From Streptomyces sp. NBC_00239 (lineage in GTDB: Bacteria; Actinomycetota; Actinomycetes; Streptomycetales; Streptomycetaceae): a stretch of DNA of 64,000 nucleotides. Position 1 is the first letter of the stretch. Each line of letters starts with the position of its first letter. The notes beneath the pieces were generated by a model. It was not told where the DNA came from. It saw only the letters and a list, made by a program, of their open reading frames with translations, and made no database searches. The position numbers and the translations under genes are program-made. Of this stretch, positions 33,958-43,140 are shown one piece after another. The stretch lies in NCBI RefSeq assembly GCF_036194065.1, contig NZ_CP108095.1:6076001-6140000 (forward strand). Reading direction: 5' to 3'.

Positions 33958-35401
33958 GGCCGGCCAGGGTGAGGGCCTGGTCGAGGGCCTGGAGGAAGCG
34001 GCCCGTGGTGGCGCGGTCGCGGACCGCCAGGCGCAGCCAGTCCGGCCCCAGACCGGGGAACGTGTCGCCCCGCCGGACCGCGAACCCCAGACGCCGCAGC
34101 CGCTCCCGCACCTCGTCCGCGTGCTCCAGCCGGATCAGTACGAAAGGCCCCTCGGCCGGCCCCGCCGCCCGGATCTCGTCGAACTCCCCGAGCCCGGCCA
34201 GCAGGTGGGCCCGGTCCACCGCGATCTGCCGGGCCGCCGCCTCCGCCTCCGCGAGCGCCCGCTCCGACACGCACGCCTCCGCCGCCACCAGCGCGGGCGT
34301 CGACACCGGCCACAGCGGCTGCGCACGCTCCAGCGCCGCGATGGTCTCCGGTTCGGCCAGCACGTAGCCGATCCGCAGCCCCGCCAGCCCCCACGTCTTG
34401 GTCAGGCTCCGCAGCACCACCAGCCCCGGCACGTCGGTGCGCCCCGCGAGGGCCTCCCGCTCGCCCGGCACCGCGTCCATGAACGCCTCGTCGACCACCA
34501 GGAACCGGCCCGGCCGGGCCAGCTTCGCCAGCAGGTCCGCCGGGTGCAGCACCGACGTCGGGTTGGTCGGATTGCCGACGACCACCAGGTCCGCGTCGTC
34601 CGGCACCGTCGCCGGATCCAGCCGGAAGCCGTCCGACTCCTGCAACAGCACCCGCTCCACCGTGTGCCCCGCGTCCCACAGCGCCGCCTCCGGCTCCGTG
34701 AACTGCGGGTGCACCACGACCGGCCGGCGCACCGGCAGCGCCCGCGCCAGCAGGACGAACGCCTCCGCCGCGCCCGCCGTCAGCAGCACCCGCTCCACCG
34801 GCAGGCCGTGCCGGGCCGCGACCGCCGCCCGGGCCGCCCGCCCGTCCGGGTAGGCGGCCAGCCCGTCCAGCGAGCCCGCGATCCGCTGCCGCAGCCAGCC
34901 CGGCGGGGTGTCGGAGCGCACGTTGACAGCCAGGTCGACGAGACCCGCCCCGGCGGCGCCCCGCACCTCCGCGTCCCCGTGGTGGCGCAGGTCGTGCTGC
35001 ACCGCCGCCGGGGCCACCGCCACCGCGCAGGTCGCCCCGGCCGAGCGGGTCTTGGGCACCAGCAGCCGGCCGCCGCCGGCCAGCGCCGCGGCCTCCGCCA
35101 CCGAGGGCGTGCCGGCGGCCGCCCGGACCTCCGCGGACGGATGCGGCACCGCGATGCCCGCGAGCACCCCCGCCCCGTACGACACCAGCGGCACCCCGAA
35201 ACGTTCGGCCGCCCCCACGATCCCGGCCTCCCCGGCCTTCCCCTCGACCGTGGCCAGCGCCGTGACGGCGCTGCGCGGCAGGCCCGCCCCGCTCAGCGCG
35301 ACCTCGACCAGCGCGCAGACCTCGTCCACGGACACGCCCGTACGGGCACCCACACCGACGACGACGCGTGCCGGAGCAGCGCCGGATATGTGACCGGTCA
35401 A
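33953..35401 (-). CDS. cobC: Fusion of CbiG C-terminal (CobE-like) domain and CobC-type aminotransferase
   Basis: A 482-residue two-domain cobalamin protein. Residues 10-130 resemble the CbiG C-terminal/CobE domain (VVVGVGARTGVSVDEVCALV, then SAVTALATVEGKAGEAGI). Residues about 150-482 are a class I aminotransferase like CobC/CobD, which makes or attaches the aminopropanol-phosphate arm. It has NPTNPTSVL and the PLP lysine in VLRSLTKTWGLAGLRIGY. The stop is inside the last 59-bp repeat copy. It is separated from cobB by the ZIP gene on the other strand. Which reaction the first domain performs here is uncertain. Confidence 0.85.
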   Translation of the reverse strand: MTGHISGAAPARVVVGVGARTGVSVDEVCALVEVALSGAGLPRSAVTALATVEGKAGEAGIVGAAERFGVPLVSYGAGVLAGIAVPHPSAEVRAAAGTPSVAEAAALAGGGRLLVPKTRSAGATCAVAVAPAAVQHDLRHHGDAEVRGAAGAGLVDLAVNVRSDTPPGWLRQRIAGSLDGLAAYPDGRAARAAVAARHGLPVERVLLTAGAAEAFVLLARALPVRRPVVVHPQFTEPEAALWDAGHTVERVLLQESDGFRLDPATVPDDADLVVVGNPTNPTSVLHPADLLAKLARPGRFLVVDEAFMDAVPGEREALAGRTDVPGLVVLRSLTKTWGLAGLRIGYVLAEPETIAALERAQPLWPVSTPALVAAEACVSERALAEAEAAARQIAVDRAHLLAGLGEFDEIRAAGPAEGPFVLIRLEHADEVRERLRRLGFAVRRGDTFPGLGPDWLRLAVRDRATTGRFLQALDQALTLAGH

Positions 35402-35469
35402 TCCAGGGTCCTCTCGAAACGTGGGGGATCAGCGTGCACGAAAGCCCGCCAGTCTGTAAGCAGGGGCGT

Positions 35470-36207
35470 ATGGCGGTGATCGTGGCACTGGGCGCGTTCC
35501 TGATGACCCTGGCAGGCGGGTGGACGGCGCAGCGCGTCACCGACCGCCGCCACCTCGTGCTGGGCCTCGCGGGCGGGCTGATGCTCGGCGTGGTGGGCCT
35601 GGACCTGCTGCCGGAGGCGCTGGAGGCGGCCGGCAGCCCGGTGTTCGGCGTGCCGGTCGCCCTGCTGCTGTTCGTGGCCGGCTTCCTCGTCGCACACGTC
35701 GGGGAGCGGCTGCTGGCCGTACGCCAGGCAGCGCACGGCGCCGAGAACGGCAGCGGCCCGGACGGCCGGGTCCCGCAGGTCGGCCTGACCGCCGCCGCCG
35801 CGATGGTCGCCCACAGCCTCGCCGACGGCGTGGCGCTCGGGGCGGCGTTCCAAGTGGGCGGCGGGATGGGGGTGGCGGTCGCACTCGCCGTCATCACCCA
35901 CGACTTCGCCGACGGGTTCAACACGTACACCCTCACGAGCCTCTACGGCAACGCCCGCCGCAAGGCCCTCATGATGCTCTTCGCGGATGCCGCGGCCCCC
36001 GTCGTGGGCGCGGCGTCCACTCTGCTCTTCACTCTTCCGAAGGAAGCGCTCGGGGCCTATCTCGGCTTCTTCGGCGGTGTCCTGCTGTACCTCGCGGCGG
36101 CCGAGATCCTCCCCGAGGCGCACCACAAGCACCCCGCGCTGTCCACCCTGTTGTGCACCGTCGGCGGCGTCGCCGGCATCTGGCTGGTGGTGGGCATCGC
36201 GGAGTGA
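35470..36207 (+). CDS. ZIP-family metal transporter
   Basis: A 245-residue ZIP transporter with about eight membrane segments. The metal-binding motifs are HSLADGVALGAAF in helix 4 and HDFADGFNTYTL in helix 5. The C-terminal AAEILPEAHHKHP has several histidines. The ATG follows AGGGG; an in-frame GTG 12 codons upstream is also possible. It lies between cobB and cobC on the opposite strand. A role in cobalt or other divalent metal supply to the cobalamin genes is a guess from position. Zinc or iron are as likely. Confidence 0.87.
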   Translation: MAVIVALGAFLMTLAGGWTAQRVTDRRHLVLGLAGGLMLGVVGLDLLPEALEAAGSPVFGVPVALLLFVAGFLVAHVGERLLAVRQAAHGAENGSGPDGRVPQVGLTAAAAMVAHSLADGVALGAAFQVGGGMGVAVALAVITHDFADGFNTYTLTSLYGNARRKALMMLFADAAAPVVGAASTLLFTLPKEALGAYLGFFGGVLLYLAAAEILPEAHHKHPALSTLLCTVGGVAGIWLVVGIAE

Positions 36208-36221
36208 GGGGTGCGCCGGGG

Positions 36222-37676
36222 TCACGGTCTGTCGCCGCCCACTCCGGCCGCGGCCGCGGCGACCGCCCCCGCCCAGGCGGCGGCGGCACCGGTGAACCGG
36301 TGGGCGACCGAAGGCACAGCGGCCCAGTGCGTGTGCAGGTAGCTGGCGTGCACACCCCGCTGCACGAAGCCCTCCAACCGGCGCTCCGGCAGGGCGAACC
36401 CCCAGGCCGCGGACGGCCCGGCGGACGGCTCGATCACCGTGCGGTGGAACTCGTGCCCGCGCAGCCGCGTCCCCGCCTCCGCGAGCGGGCTGTCCGAGAC
36501 CGCCACCGCCTCCCGGTAGCCGAGCGTCAGCCGCTCCGACATCCGGGCGTCCGCGTCCAGAACCCCGCACATCGGCTTCCCGTCCAGCGACCGGGCCAGG
36601 TACAGCAGCCCGGCGCACTCCGCGGCGACCGGCGCGCCCGCCGCCGCGAGCTCCGCGACCGCCTTGCGCAGCGGCTCGTTCGCCGCGAGTTCCGGCGCGT
36701 ACACCTCGGGGAAGCCGCCGCCGATGACCAGCCCGGCCGTCCCCTCGGGCAGCGCCTCGTCGTGCAGCGGGTCGAAGGCGACGACCTCGGCGCCGGCGGC
36801 CGCCAGCAGCTCGGTGTGCTCGGCGTACGAGAACGTGAACGCGGGCCCGCCGGCGACGGCGATCACCGGGCGCTCGGGCGTGAACCAGAACTCCGGGCCC
36901 GGCGCTTCGAACGACGGCACCGTCGCCTTGCGCTCGGGCTCGGACACCGGCGACCACGGCTCGCAGGAGAGCGGGCCCGCGGTCCGGGCCAGCGCCAGCA
37001 GCGCCTCCAGATCACAGCCCGCACGCACCTGATCGGCCAGCGCCCGTACGGACTCCAGCGCGTCCGCGCGGCGCTCCGCCACCGGTACCAGCCCCAGGTG
37101 CCGCGAGGGCGCCGACACCTGCGGAGCCCTGCGCAGGACGCCCAGCACCGGCATCCCGGCCTCGTCCAGCGCCTCCCGCAGCATCTCCTCGTGCCGGTCC
37201 GAGCCGACCTTGTTGAGGATCACGCCGCCGATGCGCACCTGGGGGTCGAAGGACGCGAACCCGTGCACGAGCGCCGCCACCGACCGCGACTGCGAGGACG
37301 CGTCCACGACCAGCACCACCGGCGCCCGCAGCAGCTTCGCCACGTGCGCCGTGGAAGCCAGCTCACCGCGGCCCGCGGCCCCGTCGTACAGGCCCATCAC
37401 GCCCTCGACCACCGCCAGGTCGCAGCCCGCCGAGCCGTGCGCGAACAGCGGCGCCACCAGCTCCGGCCCGCACATGAAGGCGTCCAGGTTGCGCCCCGGC
37501 CGCCCGGTGGCCAGCGCGTGGTAGCCGGGGTCGATGTAGTCCGGACCGGCCTTGTGCGGCGACACGGCCAGGCCGCGCTCCGTGAACGCCGCCATCAGGC
37601 CGGTCGCGACGGTGGTCTTCCCGCTGCCCGACGAGGGCGCGGCCACGACCAGCCGCGGGATCTGCACGGAACTCAC
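36222..37676 (-). CDS. cobB: Cobyrinic acid a,c-diamide synthase CobB
   Basis: A 484-residue glutamine-dependent amidase that converts (hydrogeno)byrinic acid to the a,c-diamide using ATP. The N-terminal P-loop ATPase domain starts RLVVAAPSSGSGKTTVATGL, followed by KAGPDYIDPGYH. The C-terminal class I glutamine amidotransferase-like domain has the cysteine in APVAAECAGLLYLAR and a final catalytic histidine in HASYLHTHW. The GTG start overlaps the cobO stop by four bases. It is the last gene of the riboswitch-led run before the ZIP gene. Confidence 0.95.
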   Translation of the reverse strand: MSSVQIPRLVVAAPSSGSGKTTVATGLMAAFTERGLAVSPHKAGPDYIDPGYHALATGRPGRNLDAFMCGPELVAPLFAHGSAGCDLAVVEGVMGLYDGAAGRGELASTAHVAKLLRAPVVLVVDASSQSRSVAALVHGFASFDPQVRIGGVILNKVGSDRHEEMLREALDEAGMPVLGVLRRAPQVSAPSRHLGLVPVAERRADALESVRALADQVRAGCDLEALLALARTAGPLSCEPWSPVSEPERKATVPSFEAPGPEFWFTPERPVIAVAGGPAFTFSYAEHTELLAAAGAEVVAFDPLHDEALPEGTAGLVIGGGFPEVYAPELAANEPLRKAVAELAAAGAPVAAECAGLLYLARSLDGKPMCGVLDADARMSERLTLGYREAVAVSDSPLAEAGTRLRGHEFHRTVIEPSAGPSAAWGFALPERRLEGFVQRGVHASYLHTHWAAVPSVAHRFTGAAAAWAGAVAAAAAGVGGDRP

Positions 37677-38272
37677 CACTCGATGCCCCTCTGGCCCTTC
37701 TGACCCGTGTCCATCGGGTGCTTGACCTTGGTCATCTCGGTGACGAGGTCCGCGAACTCCACCAGTTTCTCCGGCGCGTTGCGGCCGGTGATCACCACGT
37801 GCTGGGTGCCGGGACGGGTGCGCAGCACCTCGATCACCTCGTCGGTGTCGATCCAGCCCCAGTGCATCGGGTACGCGAACTCGTCGAGCACGTACAGCTT
37901 GTGGGTCTCGGCCGCCAGGTCGCGCTTGACCTGCTCCCAACCCTCCTTGGCCGCCTGCTCGTTGTCGAGCTGCGCGTCGCGCTGCACCCACGACCAGCCC
38001 TCGCCCATCTTGTGCCAGACGACGGAGCCGCCCTCGCCGGAGGCACCGAGCACCTTCAGCGCGTTCTCCTCGCCGACCTTCCACTTCGCCGACTTGACGA
38101 ACTGGAACACCCCGATCGGCCAGCCCTGGTTCCAGGCGCGCAGCGCCAGACCGAACGCGGCCGTCGACTTGCCCTTGCCCGGGCCGGTGTGCACGAAGAC
38201 CAGCGGGCGGTTGCGGCGCTGGCGCGTCGTCAGACCGTCCTGCGGGATGACGCTCGGCTGTCCCTGGGGCAT
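37673..38272 (-). CDS. cobO: Cob(I)yrinic acid a,c-diamide adenosyltransferase CobO
   Basis: A 199-residue ATP:corrinoid adenosyltransferase of the CobA/CobO type. The characteristic P-loop is HTGPGKGKSTAAFGLALRAW near residue 30. The stretch LDEFAYPMHWGWIDTDEV and TGRNAPEKLVEFADLVTEM are typical of the family. It overlaps the chelatase gene upstream by one base (TAATG) and cobB downstream by four. It adds the 5'-deoxyadenosyl group to cobalt. Confidence 0.95.
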   Translation of the reverse strand: MPQGQPSVIPQDGLTTRQRRNRPLVFVHTGPGKGKSTAAFGLALRAWNQGWPIGVFQFVKSAKWKVGEENALKVLGASGEGGSVVWHKMGEGWSWVQRDAQLDNEQAAKEGWEQVKRDLAAETHKLYVLDEFAYPMHWGWIDTDEVIEVLRTRPGTQHVVITGRNAPEKLVEFADLVTEMTKVKHPMDTGQKGQRGIEW

Positions 38273-40386
38273 TACGCGGCCCTCCTGTTGCTGTGGTTGA
38301 TGTCCGAAGCCGTACGTACGTCCTTGACCAGGCCCGCGATCGAGTCGGCCCGCAGCCCGTCCAGGGTCACGGCCGTGCCGCCCAGGTCGGCCGCGAGCCG
38401 CCCCGCCAGGCCGAGGCGCACCGGCCCGGACTCGCAGTCCACGACCACCGATGCGACGCCGCCGTCCGCGAGCAGCCGCGCCGAGCGGGCCGCCTGCCCC
38501 ACCGCGTCCGGGCCCGACGTGGCCCGCCCGTCGGTGACGACGACCAGCAGCGGCCGCCGCGAGGGGTCCCGCAGCCGCTCGACGCGCAGCACCTCACGGG
38601 CCTTCAGCAGGCCCGCGGCGAGCGGGGTGCGGCCCCCGGTCGGCAGCCGCTCCAGCCGCACGGCCGCCGCGTCCACCGAGGAAGTGGGCGGCAGCGCCAG
38701 CTCGGCCGTGCTGCCCCGGAAGGTGACCAGACCGACCTTGTCGCGCCGCTGGTAGGCGTCCAGCAGCAGCGACAGCACCGCGCCCTTCACCGCGCTCATC
38801 CGCTGCCGGGCCGCCATCGACCCGGAGGCGTCCACCACGAACAGCACGAGGTTCCCCTCGCGCCCCTCGCGGGCCGCCTGCCGCAGGTCGTCGCGGTGGA
38901 TCAGCAGCCCCGGACCGGAACGCCCGCGGGCCCGCTGGTGCGGGGCGGCCGCCTGCACGGTCGCCGCCAGGTGCAGCTTCGTCAGCTGCCCTCGGGGCCG
39001 GTGCGCGCCGGTGGTGCGGCCGTGCGAGGTACGGGCCCGCGAGCGCCGCCCGGACGCGCCCTCGCCGAGACCGGGCACGCTGAGGACCTTCGTACGGAAC
39101 GGGGCGGCGGCGCGTACGGCGGCCTGCTCGGGCGCCGAGCCGCGCGCAGGCTCCGGCTGGGCATCCTGCTCCGGGCCCGGCCCCTCGGGCTCCGGCGCGG
39201 CCGGGTCCTGCGGGGGCTCGGGCTCCCCGTCCTGCTGCGGCCCGTCGGGCGCGCCGCCCTGCGGGGGCACCCCGCCGTTGCCGGGGCCGCCGTCGGGTCC
39301 GCCGCCGTCCGGGCCGCCCTCGGGCCCGTCGTCGCCCGGACCCTCCGGCTCCGGCTCGGGCTCCGGCTCGTCGTCGGGCAGTCCGTCGAGGATCCGGTCC
39401 AGCAGGTCCTCGTCCAGCCCGGGCGCGTCGAAGGGATTGCGGCGGCGCCGGTGCGGGAGCGCCAGCAGCGCAGCCTGCCGGACGTCCTCCTTGCGCACGG
39501 CCGTACGCCCGGCCCACGCGGCCAGCGCCGTCGCGGTGCGCGCCATGACGATGTCGGCGCGCATGCCGTCCACCTCGAACGCGGCGCAGGCCGCGGCGAT
39601 CTGGAGCAGCGCCGCGTCGCCCAGCGCCACCTTCGGCAGCAGCGCCCGCGCGGCCACCACCCGGGCCCGTACGGCCTCCTCGTCACCGGCCCAGCGGGCG
39701 GCGAAGTTGGCGGAGTCGTCCTCGTACGCGAGCCGGCGGCGGACCACCTCGACGCGCTGTTGGGGGTCCCGCGAGGCCGAGACCTCGACGGTCAGGCCGA
39801 ACCGGTCGAGGAGCTGCGGGCGCAGCTCGCCCTCCTCGGGGTTCATGGTGCCGACGAGCAGGAAGCGGGCGGCGTGCCGGACGGAGACGCCCTCGCGCTC
39901 GACGTAGGAGGCGCCCATCGCGGCCGCGTCCAACAAGACGTCGATCAGGTGGTCGTGGAGCAGGTTGACCTCGTCCACGTACAGGATTCCGCGGTGCGCG
40001 GCCGCGAGCAGCCCGGGCTCGAAGGCCTTCACGCCGTCCGCCAGGGCCCGCTCGATGTCGAGTGCGCCGACCAGCCGGTCCTCGGAGGCGCCCACGGGCA
40101 GCTCGACCATGCGGGCGGGCCGGGCCTGACCCGGGCCGGGCTCGTGCGGGCCGTCGGGGCAGGCCGGGTCGGGCGTCCCGGGCGCGCACGAGAACCGGCA
40201 TCCGGGCACGACGTCCACCTGCGGCAGCAGCGCCGACAGCGCGCGGACGGCGGTGGACTTGGCGGTCCCTTTTTCGCCGCGCACGAGCACACCACCGACC
40301 GCTGGGCTCACGGCGTTGAGCAGGAGCGCCAGCCGCAGGTCGGACTGGCCGACCACTGCGGTGAACGGGTAGGGCGTGCTGCTCAT
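38272..40386 (-). CDS. ChlI-ChlD-type chelatase subunit fusion (cobaltochelatase partner)
   Basis: A 704-residue protein fusing an AAA+ ATPase (ChlI/BchI-like, residues 1-345) to a von Willebrand A domain (ChlD/BchD-like, about 510-704). Walker A is GEKGTAKST and Walker B is ILYVDEVNLL. The linker of about 120 residues is an acidic Glu/Pro/Gly/Asp run (EPEPEPEPEGPGDDGPEGG). The VWA MIDAS motif is VVDASGSMAARQR. In actinobacteria this fusion likely serves with CobN to insert cobalt. CobN is not in the window. It overlaps cobO by one base and lies 187 bases from cobQ. Confidence 0.9.
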   Translation of the reverse strand: MSSTPYPFTAVVGQSDLRLALLLNAVSPAVGGVLVRGEKGTAKSTAVRALSALLPQVDVVPGCRFSCAPGTPDPACPDGPHEPGPGQARPARMVELPVGASEDRLVGALDIERALADGVKAFEPGLLAAAHRGILYVDEVNLLHDHLIDVLLDAAAMGASYVEREGVSVRHAARFLLVGTMNPEEGELRPQLLDRFGLTVEVSASRDPQQRVEVVRRRLAYEDDSANFAARWAGDEEAVRARVVAARALLPKVALGDAALLQIAAACAAFEVDGMRADIVMARTATALAAWAGRTAVRKEDVRQAALLALPHRRRRNPFDAPGLDEDLLDRILDGLPDDEPEPEPEPEGPGDDGPEGGPDGGGPDGGPGNGGVPPQGGAPDGPQQDGEPEPPQDPAAPEPEGPGPEQDAQPEPARGSAPEQAAVRAAAPFRTKVLSVPGLGEGASGRRSRARTSHGRTTGAHRPRGQLTKLHLAATVQAAAPHQRARGRSGPGLLIHRDDLRQAAREGREGNLVLFVVDASGSMAARQRMSAVKGAVLSLLLDAYQRRDKVGLVTFRGSTAELALPPTSSVDAAAVRLERLPTGGRTPLAAGLLKAREVLRVERLRDPSRRPLLVVVTDGRATSGPDAVGQAARSARLLADGGVASVVVDCESGPVRLGLAGRLAADLGGTAVTLDGLRADSIAGLVKDVRTASDINHSNRRAA

Positions 40387-40441
40387 GCGTTGCTCACTCC
40401 TTCGATGGTGCGGACCGTTGCCGGGGCTCCGCCCCGGCCCC

Positions 40442-40510
40442 CGCGCCTCAATCGCCGGCGGGGCTGGATGTGGTGCACGCCGTCAGCCTCGCCGGCGATC
40501 GAGGCGCGGG
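40442..40510. repeat. Dispersed palindrome copy between cobQ and the chelatase gene
   Basis: The arms CGCGCCTCAATCGCCGGCGG (40442) and CAGCCTCGCCGGCGATCGAG (40484) form a long imperfect inverted repeat with a 16-base loop. The same family lies near 19.4, 33.7 and 48.1 kb. Here it falls within a run of minus-strand cobalamin genes. Confidence 0.85.
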
Positions 40511-40573
40511 TCCGGGCAGAGCCCGGTTTCGGGAAGGGGCGGGTAGGGGAACCGCCCCGCAGGGCCGCGCCCC

Positions 40574-42124
40574 TCACGGCGCACCCGGCGGCACGAACGG
40601 CAGCCCCGCCGGGGCCCCCGTCTCGATCAGCCGCAGCAGCGCGTCCGTGTCGGCGTGCTCCTCGATCAGGTCGCCCAGCAGGTCCAGCTGCTCCTCGCGC
40701 AGGGTTCCGAAGGAGGTGTCCGGGGCCGGGGTGAACCGCCGCCCGGCGGCCCGCGCGACCTCCCGCAGGAACGCCCGGCGGAAGCCGTCGCTCTCCAGCG
40801 ATCCGTGCCAGTGGGTGCCCCACACCTCGCCCACCCGGCAGCCGTCCAGGAAGGGAGTTCCGCCGAGCACCTCGGCCACCCCGTGGTGGATCTCGTAGCC
40901 CTCGACGCGCTCGCCGAGGGCACTGCCCACCGGGCGTGCGAGGGTCTTCTCCGCGGCGAAGCGGACCCGGACCGGAAGCAGTCCGAGGCCCTCGACGGTG
41001 CCCGCCCGCGACTCCACGTCGTCCTCGATCAGTTCGCCCAGCGCCTGGAAGCCGCCGCAGATCCCCAGCACCGGGCGCCCCTCGGCGGCCCGCCGGGCCA
41101 GCGCCGCGGCGAGACCGCGCTCGCGCAGCCACTCCAGGGCCTTCACCGTGCCGCGGGTGCCGGGCACGACCACCAGGTCGGCGTCGGCCAGTTCCTCGGC
41201 CCGGTCCACGAACCGCACCACCACGCCGGGTTCCGCGGCCAGCGCGTCCACGTCCGTGAAGTTCGACATCAGCGGGACGGCGCAGACCGCGATCCGCAGG
41301 ACGTCCTCGCCGACCGGCGGCGCCACCACCGACTCGCGGACGGCGCCGCGCAGCGAGACCCGCAGCCCGTCCTCCTCGTCGATGCCCAGCCCGTGCTGGA
41401 ACGGCAGCACCCCGAAGGTGGCGCGGCCGGTGAGGCCGCGCAGCATCTCCAGGCCCGGCTCCAGCAGCGAGACGTCGCCGCGGAACTTGTTGACGAGGTA
41501 GCCCGCGACCAGTTCCTGGTCGGCGGCGCCCAGCAGCGCGGTGGTTCCGAAGAAGGAGGCGAAGACCCCGCCGCGGTCGATGTCGCCGACCACGACGACG
41601 GGGAAGCGGGCGGCCCGCGCGATCCCCATGTTGACGATGTCGGTGCGCCGCAGGTTGATCTCGGCCGGACTGCCGGCGCCTTCGCAGATCACGGCGTCAT
41701 ACGTGCCCCGCAACTGCGCCAGGCAGTCCGTGACCACGCCCAGCAGCTGCTCCCGGCCGCCGGGCGTGGCCGGTCCGGCCGTCCCCGCGGGACCGCCGAA
41801 GAACCCCCGCGCGCTCATCTCGCCCACCGGCTTGCCCAGCAGCACCACCTGGCTGCTGCGGTCGCTGCCGGGCTTGAGCAGCACCGGGTTCATCAGCGCG
41901 GTCGGCTCCACCCGGGCCGCCTGGGCCTGCATGGCCTGGGCCCGGCCGATCTCGGCGCCCTCGCGCGTCACGAAGGAGTTCAGGGACATGTTCTGCGCCT
42001 TGAACGGGGCCACCTTCACCCCCTGGCGGGCCAGCCAGCGGCAGATGCCCGCGGTGACCACGCTCTTGCCCGCGTCCGAGGTGGTGCCGGCCACCAGCAG
42101 TCCGCCCCCCAGTGCCCCGCTCAT
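40574..42124 (-). CDS. cobQ: Cobyric acid synthase CobQ
   Basis: A 516-residue glutamine-dependent amidase that adds four amides to the corrinoid. The N-terminal ATPase domain begins LLVAGTTSDAGKSVVTAGIC, then PFKAQNMSLNSFVT. The glutaminase domain has the catalytic cysteine in VLGICGGFQALGE and a histidine in VWGTHWHGSLES. A start further upstream is possible in the open frame, but the ATG overlapping the cbiB stop (ATGA) matches the family N-terminus. It follows cbiB in the riboswitch-led transcript. Confidence 0.95.
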   Translation of the reverse strand: MSGALGGGLLVAGTTSDAGKSVVTAGICRWLARQGVKVAPFKAQNMSLNSFVTREGAEIGRAQAMQAQAARVEPTALMNPVLLKPGSDRSSQVVLLGKPVGEMSARGFFGGPAGTAGPATPGGREQLLGVVTDCLAQLRGTYDAVICEGAGSPAEINLRRTDIVNMGIARAARFPVVVVGDIDRGGVFASFFGTTALLGAADQELVAGYLVNKFRGDVSLLEPGLEMLRGLTGRATFGVLPFQHGLGIDEEDGLRVSLRGAVRESVVAPPVGEDVLRIAVCAVPLMSNFTDVDALAAEPGVVVRFVDRAEELADADLVVVPGTRGTVKALEWLRERGLAAALARRAAEGRPVLGICGGFQALGELIEDDVESRAGTVEGLGLLPVRVRFAAEKTLARPVGSALGERVEGYEIHHGVAEVLGGTPFLDGCRVGEVWGTHWHGSLESDGFRRAFLREVARAAGRRFTPAPDTSFGTLREEQLDLLGDLIEEHADTDALLRLIETGAPAGLPFVPPGAP

Positions 42125-43092
42125 CGGCGTCCCTTCCGTACGTACGAGGAGACGAGCGAGCGGCCCGCCACGCAGGCGCCCAGCGCCAGCCAGGTCACCC
42201 GGCGGGAGAGCCGTACCGCCCGTTCGATGTCGGCGGCCCGGACCGGCCGCCCCGCCGCCCCGTTCAGGACCGGGCGGTGCTCGACGCGGCCCGCGTACGC
42301 GAGGGTGCCGCCCATCCGCACGCCCAGCGCGCCGGCGAACGACGACTCCACCGGGCCGGCGTTGGGGCTGGGGTGTTTGGCGGCATCGGCACGCCAGGCC
42401 CGGACCGCCCCCCGACGGTCCGGACCCGCGAGGACGGCCGCGGCCGCGGTGAGCCGGGCGCCCGGCCAGCCGGCCACGTCGTCCAGGCGCGCCGAGGCCC
42501 AGCCGTAGCGCAGGTAACGGGGGGACTTGTGCCCGACCATCGCGTCCAGCGTGTTCACGGCGCGGAAGGCGAGCAGCCCGGGGACGCCCGCGACGGCGCC
42601 CCACACGAGCGCGCCGACCACGGCGTCCGAGGTGTTCTCGGCGACGGACTCCACCACGGCCCGGGCGATCTGCTGCTCGTCGAGGGAGTGCGGGTCGCGC
42701 CCGCACAGGTGGGGGAGCCGCTCCCGGGCCACGTCGGCGTCGCCGGCGGCGAGCGCCCCGCCGATGGCACGGGCCTCCCGGCCCAGCGAGGTGCCGCCGA
42801 CGACGGTCCAGGTGGCGGCGGCGGTCAGGGCGATCCGTAGGGGGGCGGGGGCGGTCCGCACGGCCCGGGAGCCGAGCGCGCCCAGGGCGGCCGCGCCCCC
42901 GGCGCAGAGCAGGGTGTGCAGGGCTCCGCGGCCGCGCTGCCGGCGGGGGTCGTCCTTCCACAGGACGTGTTCCACGGCGGCGGCGGCACGGCCGAAGGCG
43001 GCGACGGGGTGCCCACGGCGCGGATCGCCCAGGATCCGGTCGCCGATCAGCCCGGCCGCCGCGCCGTACGCGAAAACGCGATCGGCACGCAT
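42121..43092 (-). CDS. cbiB: Adenosylcobinamide-phosphate synthase CbiB (CobD)
   Basis: A 323-residue membrane protein that joins the aminopropanol arm to adenosylcobyric acid. It has the motif DRILGDPRRGHPVAAFGRA near the N-terminus, RAVVESVAENTSDAVVGALV in the middle, FRAVNTLDAMVGHKSPRY and SPNAGPVESSFAGAL, all typical of CbiB. Several hydrophobic helices are present. I chose the ATG giving MRADRVFAYG; an in-frame GTG six codons upstream is also possible. It is the first gene downstream of the cobalamin riboswitch. Confidence 0.94.
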   Translation of the reverse strand: MRADRVFAYGAAAGLIGDRILGDPRRGHPVAAFGRAAAAVEHVLWKDDPRRQRGRGALHTLLCAGGAAALGALGSRAVRTAPAPLRIALTAAATWTVVGGTSLGREARAIGGALAAGDADVARERLPHLCGRDPHSLDEQQIARAVVESVAENTSDAVVGALVWGAVAGVPGLLAFRAVNTLDAMVGHKSPRYLRYGWASARLDDVAGWPGARLTAAAAVLAGPDRRGAVRAWRADAAKHPSPNAGPVESSFAGALGVRMGGTLAYAGRVEHRPVLNGAAGRPVRAADIERAVRLSRRVTWLALGACVAGRSLVSSYVRKGRR

Positions 43093-43140
43093 GGGCAGGT
43101 ATGTCCTCACTCAGGGTCCGCGCCCTGGTTCGACGTGACC

